Source of the DNA: an uncultured Bacteroidales bacterium
GTDB taxonomy: Bacteria; Bacteroidota; Bacteroidia; Bacteroidales; UBA932
Reading direction: 5' to 3'
Assembly (NCBI GenBank): GCA_949286415.1
Contig: CASEBV010000006.1
Location: forward strand, 62,001-126,000
Length of the DNA: 64,000 nucleotides
Both the position numbers and the translations under genes were made by a program. Positions 62,182 through 64,000 of this stretch are shown in pieces (the stretch's first letter is position 1; each line of letters starts with the position of its first letter). The notes under the pieces were generated by a model. That model was not told the origin of the DNA and ran no database searches. It was given only the letters and a program-made list of their open reading frames with translations.

Positions 62182-63999
62182 CTAATAGAATCTTGCCCTG
62201 TTGTCCTTGACATCTGCATCCTGCATCATCACCGGCACGAGCATCTGAAGACTGTACTGCGACATCTGTGCATCCCGTGTCTTGGCGTCATCCTCAGTAT
62301 AGAATGCCCCTGTGTCATGTGCAGTCACTTTATATACATAGACCCCCACATTTCCTGCAAGCGGAGCGGAAATCTTTCCTGGTTCAGCCACAGATACAGC
62401 ACCGATGAACTTAGGGTCAAGTCCCTGCGATGTAAGTGAGGCGAAAGCAATGCCGTCCTTTGTGCTTACTGTCGTGCCAAGAGTATCTGCAATTGCCTGC
62501 ATATCGGTAAGACCGCTGATTTTTTCTGCGATTTCAGCCGCTCTCTTGACCCCGAGCTTCTCCCTGTAGAGGATGTTCCTGATGCCTGAGGACACTTCGT
62601 CTACTGTAGCATAACCTTCTTTATGAATACCTTTGAGTGCTGCCACAAAGAAATAGTTGTTGTTGACGGTGATGATATCCGATACCTTTCCCTGCTTGGC
62701 TTCAAAAGCCCATCTTGCCACTTCCTTTGTACCGTCAATTGCTCCGAGCCTGTCTGTTCCTTCAAGCATCCTGTTCACAGGATGAGAATAAAGTCCGCCC
62801 TCTTCCACGGCTTTCTTATAATTTTCATATTTGCCGGCAGACTTCACCGCAAGGTCATTGGCCTGAGAATAATATTTGTTGAAAGTCTCCTTGCCTGCTA
62901 TCGCAGTCTTCTCAAGGATGGCTACCTGCTTCTTGAGCATCGGCTCTGTCCTGTCCGTGACTTTCACAATATGTTTACCATACTGGGTGTCAAGGACGAA
63001 AATCTTGTTGAGAGGAGCGGTCATCACTGACTCCATTCCAGGTATCATATAGGTCTGGGTCATCCAACCTATGTCACCTCTCTCGGCTACATTTGGATTC
63101 TGGTCTGCAGAATACATTGCGGCAACATTAGCAAAAGATTCCCTGCCTCTGTTGAGGACTCCGACAAGACTGTCGGCAAGAGCTTCCTGGTCTCCCTGAA
63201 GAAGGATGTGCTTTACGAACACTGAATCCGGAACCATCCTGCTGTCAAGGACTTTTGCCACATAGAATGTATTGTCCTTCGTAAATACCCCGGATGTGCC
63301 CTTGCCGTCATTGAATACAAAATCATTGACATCGGCAGATATTGTGGAGAGCTCTCCAGGCCTGTAATAATACTCGGAATATGACCTGTCGGAATTTCTG
63401 AGAAGGAATCCCTTCATGCCGTCCTTGTCTGTCGCGGCAAACTCGTCATATACCTTGAGTATCTGCTCATTTGTTGCAGCTATGTCTTCATCAGAAGGCT
63501 TGACTTCAAATACGACATACTCGATGTCCCTGCTTGCCTGCTGACGGTAAAACTCCTTGTGTGACTTGTAGTAGTCCTTGATTTCCTTGTCCGATACCAC
63601 GATTGTGGAGTCAGTGCGGAATCCGTATGGAACCATGACGAACTCGACGTCGGTGGTATTGTTGTTCTCGTCAATCTGTCTTGCAAGCATCAGCGGATTG
63701 GCAAAGTTTCCCTGAGTGAAGAGGGAACCGTATTTTGCATAGAACTGCTGGTTATATATCGTATTCTGAAGATACTCTATATACATGCCTATGCTGCCTG
63801 ACTGGTCGTTGTGCCTTGCCTGCACAAGTTCGATGAACCTGTCTTTTGAAAAATTCCCGCTCTCGTCAAAGAAGGACGGATCCTGTGAAATGAGCGGAGA
63901 GACCATGTCTCCGGCAGTCAGAGCGAACATCTCGGCTTCGCCTACATTAATGCCGGCAGCCTTTGCGTTCCTGACAAAAAGATACCTGTCAATCAATGA
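62182..63999 (-). CDS. PpiD/SurA-type peptidylprolyl isomerase chaperone (5' truncated)
   Basis: The visible 605 or so residues are the C-terminal part; the frame is open to the window edge (the apparent start at 63996 is a TTG preceded by Ser), so the true start, and any membrane anchor, lie outside. The N-terminal visible part is a SurA-N-like helical region (IDRYLFVRNAKAAGINVGEA). A parvulin-type rotamase domain follows (DSVFVKHILLQGDQEALADS, ERGDIGWM, YGKHIVKVTDR). A second, degenerate rotamase-like segment lies near ETFNKYYSQANDL to EGYATVDEVSSG. PpiD proteins help outer-membrane and periplasmic proteins fold as they leave the Sec machinery. Confidence 0.9.
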   Translation of the reverse strand, partial: SLIDRYLFVRNAKAAGINVGEAEMFALTAGDMVSPLISQDPSFFDESGNFSKDRFIELVQARHNDQSGSIGMYIEYLQNTIYNQQFYAKYGSLFTQGNFANPLMLARQIDENNNTTDVEFVMVPYGFRTDSTIVVSDKEIKDYYKSHKEFYRQQASRDIEYVVFEVKPSDEDIAATNEQILKVYDEFAATDKDGMKGFLLRNSDRSYSEYYYRPGELSTISADVNDFVFNDGKGTSGVFTKDNTFYVAKVLDSRMVPDSVFVKHILLQGDQEALADSLVGVLNRGRESFANVAAMYSADQNPNVAERGDIGWMTQTYMIPGMESVMTAPLNKIFVLDTQYGKHIVKVTDRTEPMLKKQVAILEKTAIAGKETFNKYYSQANDLAVKSAGKYENYKKAVEEGGLYSHPVNRMLEGTDRLGAIDGTKEVARWAFEAKQGKVSDIITVNNNYFFVAALKGIHKEGYATVDEVSSGIRNILYREKLGVKRAAEIAEKISGLTDMQAIADTLGTTVSTKDGIAFASLTSQGLDPKFIGAVSVAEPGKISAPLAGNVGVYVYKVTAHDTGAFYTEDDAKTRDAQMSQYSLQMLVPVMMQDADVKDNRARFY

Positions 64000-64000
64000 C

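Noticed and set aside
1..64000. tRNA, rRNA, tmRNA or known riboswitches
   Set aside because: No T-loop-like GGTTCRAATCC, rRNA segments or familiar riboswitch cores were noticed in the gaps; a covariance scan could not be run.

Overview
The window is a gene-dense stretch of a Bacteroidales chromosome, roughly 52-54% GC by eye. It may be Rikenellaceae-like or from an uncultured gut lineage, but the genus cannot be fixed from sequence alone. Three things support the order. (1) Many genes are preceded by the Bacteroidetes -7 promoter element TAnnTTTG, several with a TTG about 19-21 bases further upstream, and there is little Shine-Dalgarno sequence. (2) The gene content is typical: S46 dipeptidyl-peptidase, GldH, a PSP1-domain protein, a FeoA-FeoB fusion, YfhO, DUF5106 thioredoxin and EF-G2. 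(3) Many small outer-membrane beta-barrels and lipoproteins are present. No rRNA, tRNA, CRISPR array, prophage or intact insertion sequence was seen.

Layout. 1-0.7 kb: 3' part of an NhaC-type antiporter. 0.7-2.1 kb: a hemerythrin protein and a LuxR-type regulator with a degenerate receiver. 2.1-2.3 kb: a probable independent small RNA. 2.3-4.8 kb: feoAB fusion. 4.8-5.1 kb: a scar with a 23-bp triple repeat and a gene remnant. 5.1-17.2 kb: an efflux island, with a heavy-metal-type RND system (adaptor, pump, TolC) and a Fur-family regulator on the minus strand, then a multidrug-type RND adaptor and a pump fused in frame to its outer-membrane channel on the plus strand. 17.2-25 kb: aspS, rsmA, an ECF sigma cluster, an OprO/P-like porin and an EF-G paralogue lacking the catalytic histidine. 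25-31.3 kb: an XRE regulator, rnhB, an S46 peptidase, Mrp and a methyltransferase. 31.4-36.2 kb: pgk, lgt, a prolyl-tRNA deacylase and thioredoxin between two related barrels. 36.2-42 kb: a tight run of polyprenyl synthase, holB, ricT-like, gldH and folA, then an NSS transporter. 42-51.4 kb: mutS, a glycosyltransferase with YfhO, and the galM-thyA-trmB operon. 51.6-64 kb: a barrel protein, a DUF5106 lipoprotein, a large metallopeptidase/propeller/barrel protein, a YeiH transporter divergent from a CpXC protein, galK, an EEP-family nuclease/phosphatase, ychF and a 5'-truncated PpiD/SurA-type chaperone.

Most of this is housekeeping. The parts most worth a second look are the RND-TolC fusion polypeptide (12669-17159), the GTPase-defective-looking EF-G (22860-25013), the candidate small RNA between feoB and the hemerythrin operon, the secreted HExxH/propeller/barrel protein, the 23-bp repeat scar, and several palindromic or repeated elements in regulatory gaps. 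Several starts were moved downstream of the longest open frame because the TTTG of the -7 promoter itself supplies a false in-frame TTG.
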